NCBI GenBank assembly: GCA_021163945.1
Contig: JAGGTC010000213.1
Span: forward strand, 1 to 13,683
Reading direction: 5' to 3'
DNA length: 13,683 bases
From: Deltaproteobacteria bacterium
GTDB taxonomy: Bacteria > Desulfobacterota > Desulfofervidia > Desulfofervidales > DG-60
The notes under the pieces were generated by a model. It ran no database searches, was not told where the DNA came from, and saw only the letters and a list, made by a program, of their open reading frames with translations. Shown in pieces: positions 13,533 through 13,683 of the stretch (position 1 is its first letter; each line of letters begins with the position of its first letter). A program made the position numbers and the translations under genes.

Positions 13533-13683
13533 ATGCATAAAAAGCAAAGGATATTGGCCTTAGATGTTGGCACAAAGAGGATTGGTGTAGCAATAACCGA
13601 TGAACTTGGTTATACTGCCCAACCTTTAGTGGTAATCTCTAAGGAGGGGGATGAAAAGACCATTGAGGAAATTAAAAAAATAG
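13533..13683 (+). CDS. ruvX: Holliday junction resolvase-like RuvX/YqgF, N-terminal part
   Basis: Fifty codons are present before the window ends. The translation shows R-I-L-A-L-D-V-G-T-K-R-I-G-V-A (6-20), the first RNase H-fold strand with the catalytic aspartate D11 and the G-T-K-R-I-G signature, then D23 in I-T-D-E-L-G. This is the start of the RuvX/YqgF family (about 135-150 residues), a nuclease that processes the 5' end of pre-16S rRNA and has been proposed to resolve Holliday junctions. The ATG at 13533 fits the family start, although no ribosome binding site precedes it; TTG at codon 8 is an alternative but would sit too close to the conserved D11. It is divergent from the ROK gene. 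Confidence 0.9.
   Translation, partial: MHKKQRILALDVGTKRIGVAITDELGYTAQPLVVISKEGDEKTIEEIKKI

Noticed and set aside
1..13683. Mobile element, prophage, CRISPR array or defence island
   Set aside because: No transposase, integrase, terminal repeat, regular spacer array, nuclease-toxin pair or sharp composition shift was found; all genes read as ordinary chromosomal genes.

Overview
The window is a gene-dense, AT-leaning bacterial chromosome segment with 16 protein genes, two of them cut by the window ends. It has almost no spacer DNA: no stretch over about 110 bases lacks a gene, and I see no RNA gene, CRISPR array, insertion sequence or long repeat. An N-terminal piece of an O-antigen-ligase-like membrane protein suggests a diderm (Gram-negative) cell. 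The gene mix (Hsp20-Lon, SurE, paired CorC-like proteins, a compact-cysteine iron-sulfur flavoprotein, a rubrerythrin-like protein) fits an anaerobic, possibly thermophilic Desulfobacterota-type organism. That placement is inference only; no marker here fixes the taxon.

Layout. (A) 1-6342, minus strand: a nine-gene cluster transcribed Hsp20, Lon, a small retropepsin-like aspartic protease, a PHP phosphoesterase, a degenerate ferritin-like protein, an iron-sulfur flavoprotein, an RNase Z-like metallo-beta-lactamase-fold hydrolase, a Trm112-like zinc protein, then the O-antigen-ligase-like gene running off the left end. Neighbours overlap by 1 to 22 bases or are separated by at most 9, so the set looks like one translationally coupled operon led by a heat-shock gene. 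(B) 6343-6448: divergent intergenic region between hsp20 and surE, with a promoter candidate on each side. (C) 6449-7210, plus strand: surE, whose 3' end overlaps padR tail to tail. (D) 7175-11031, minus strand: two tandem CNNM/CBS (CorC-like) membrane proteins, a peptidase T-like M20 hydrolase and a PadR regulator, behind a promoter whose spacer is filled by an inverted repeat. (E) 11088-13497, minus strand: a ROK sugar kinase, signal peptidase I and PanB. (F) 13498-13532: a 35-base divergent spacer holding an inverted repeat. (G) 13533-13683, plus strand: the start of ruvX/yqgF.

How the genes may work together. Cluster A joins protein quality control (holdase, ATP-dependent protease, small aspartic protease) to redox, nucleotide and RNA-processing enzymes and an envelope polysaccharide gene. 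Cluster D pairs probable divalent-cation or envelope-stress membrane proteins with a local PadR repressor. Cluster E is housekeeping: sugar phosphorylation, secretion and pantothenate synthesis. No mobile or defence system is visible. The observations most worth checking are the retropepsin gene fused by overlap to lon, the ferritin-like protein lacking its metal-binding motifs, the unusual hsp20 promoter geometry, and surE and the 13498-13532 divergent pair starting without Shine-Dalgarno sequences.
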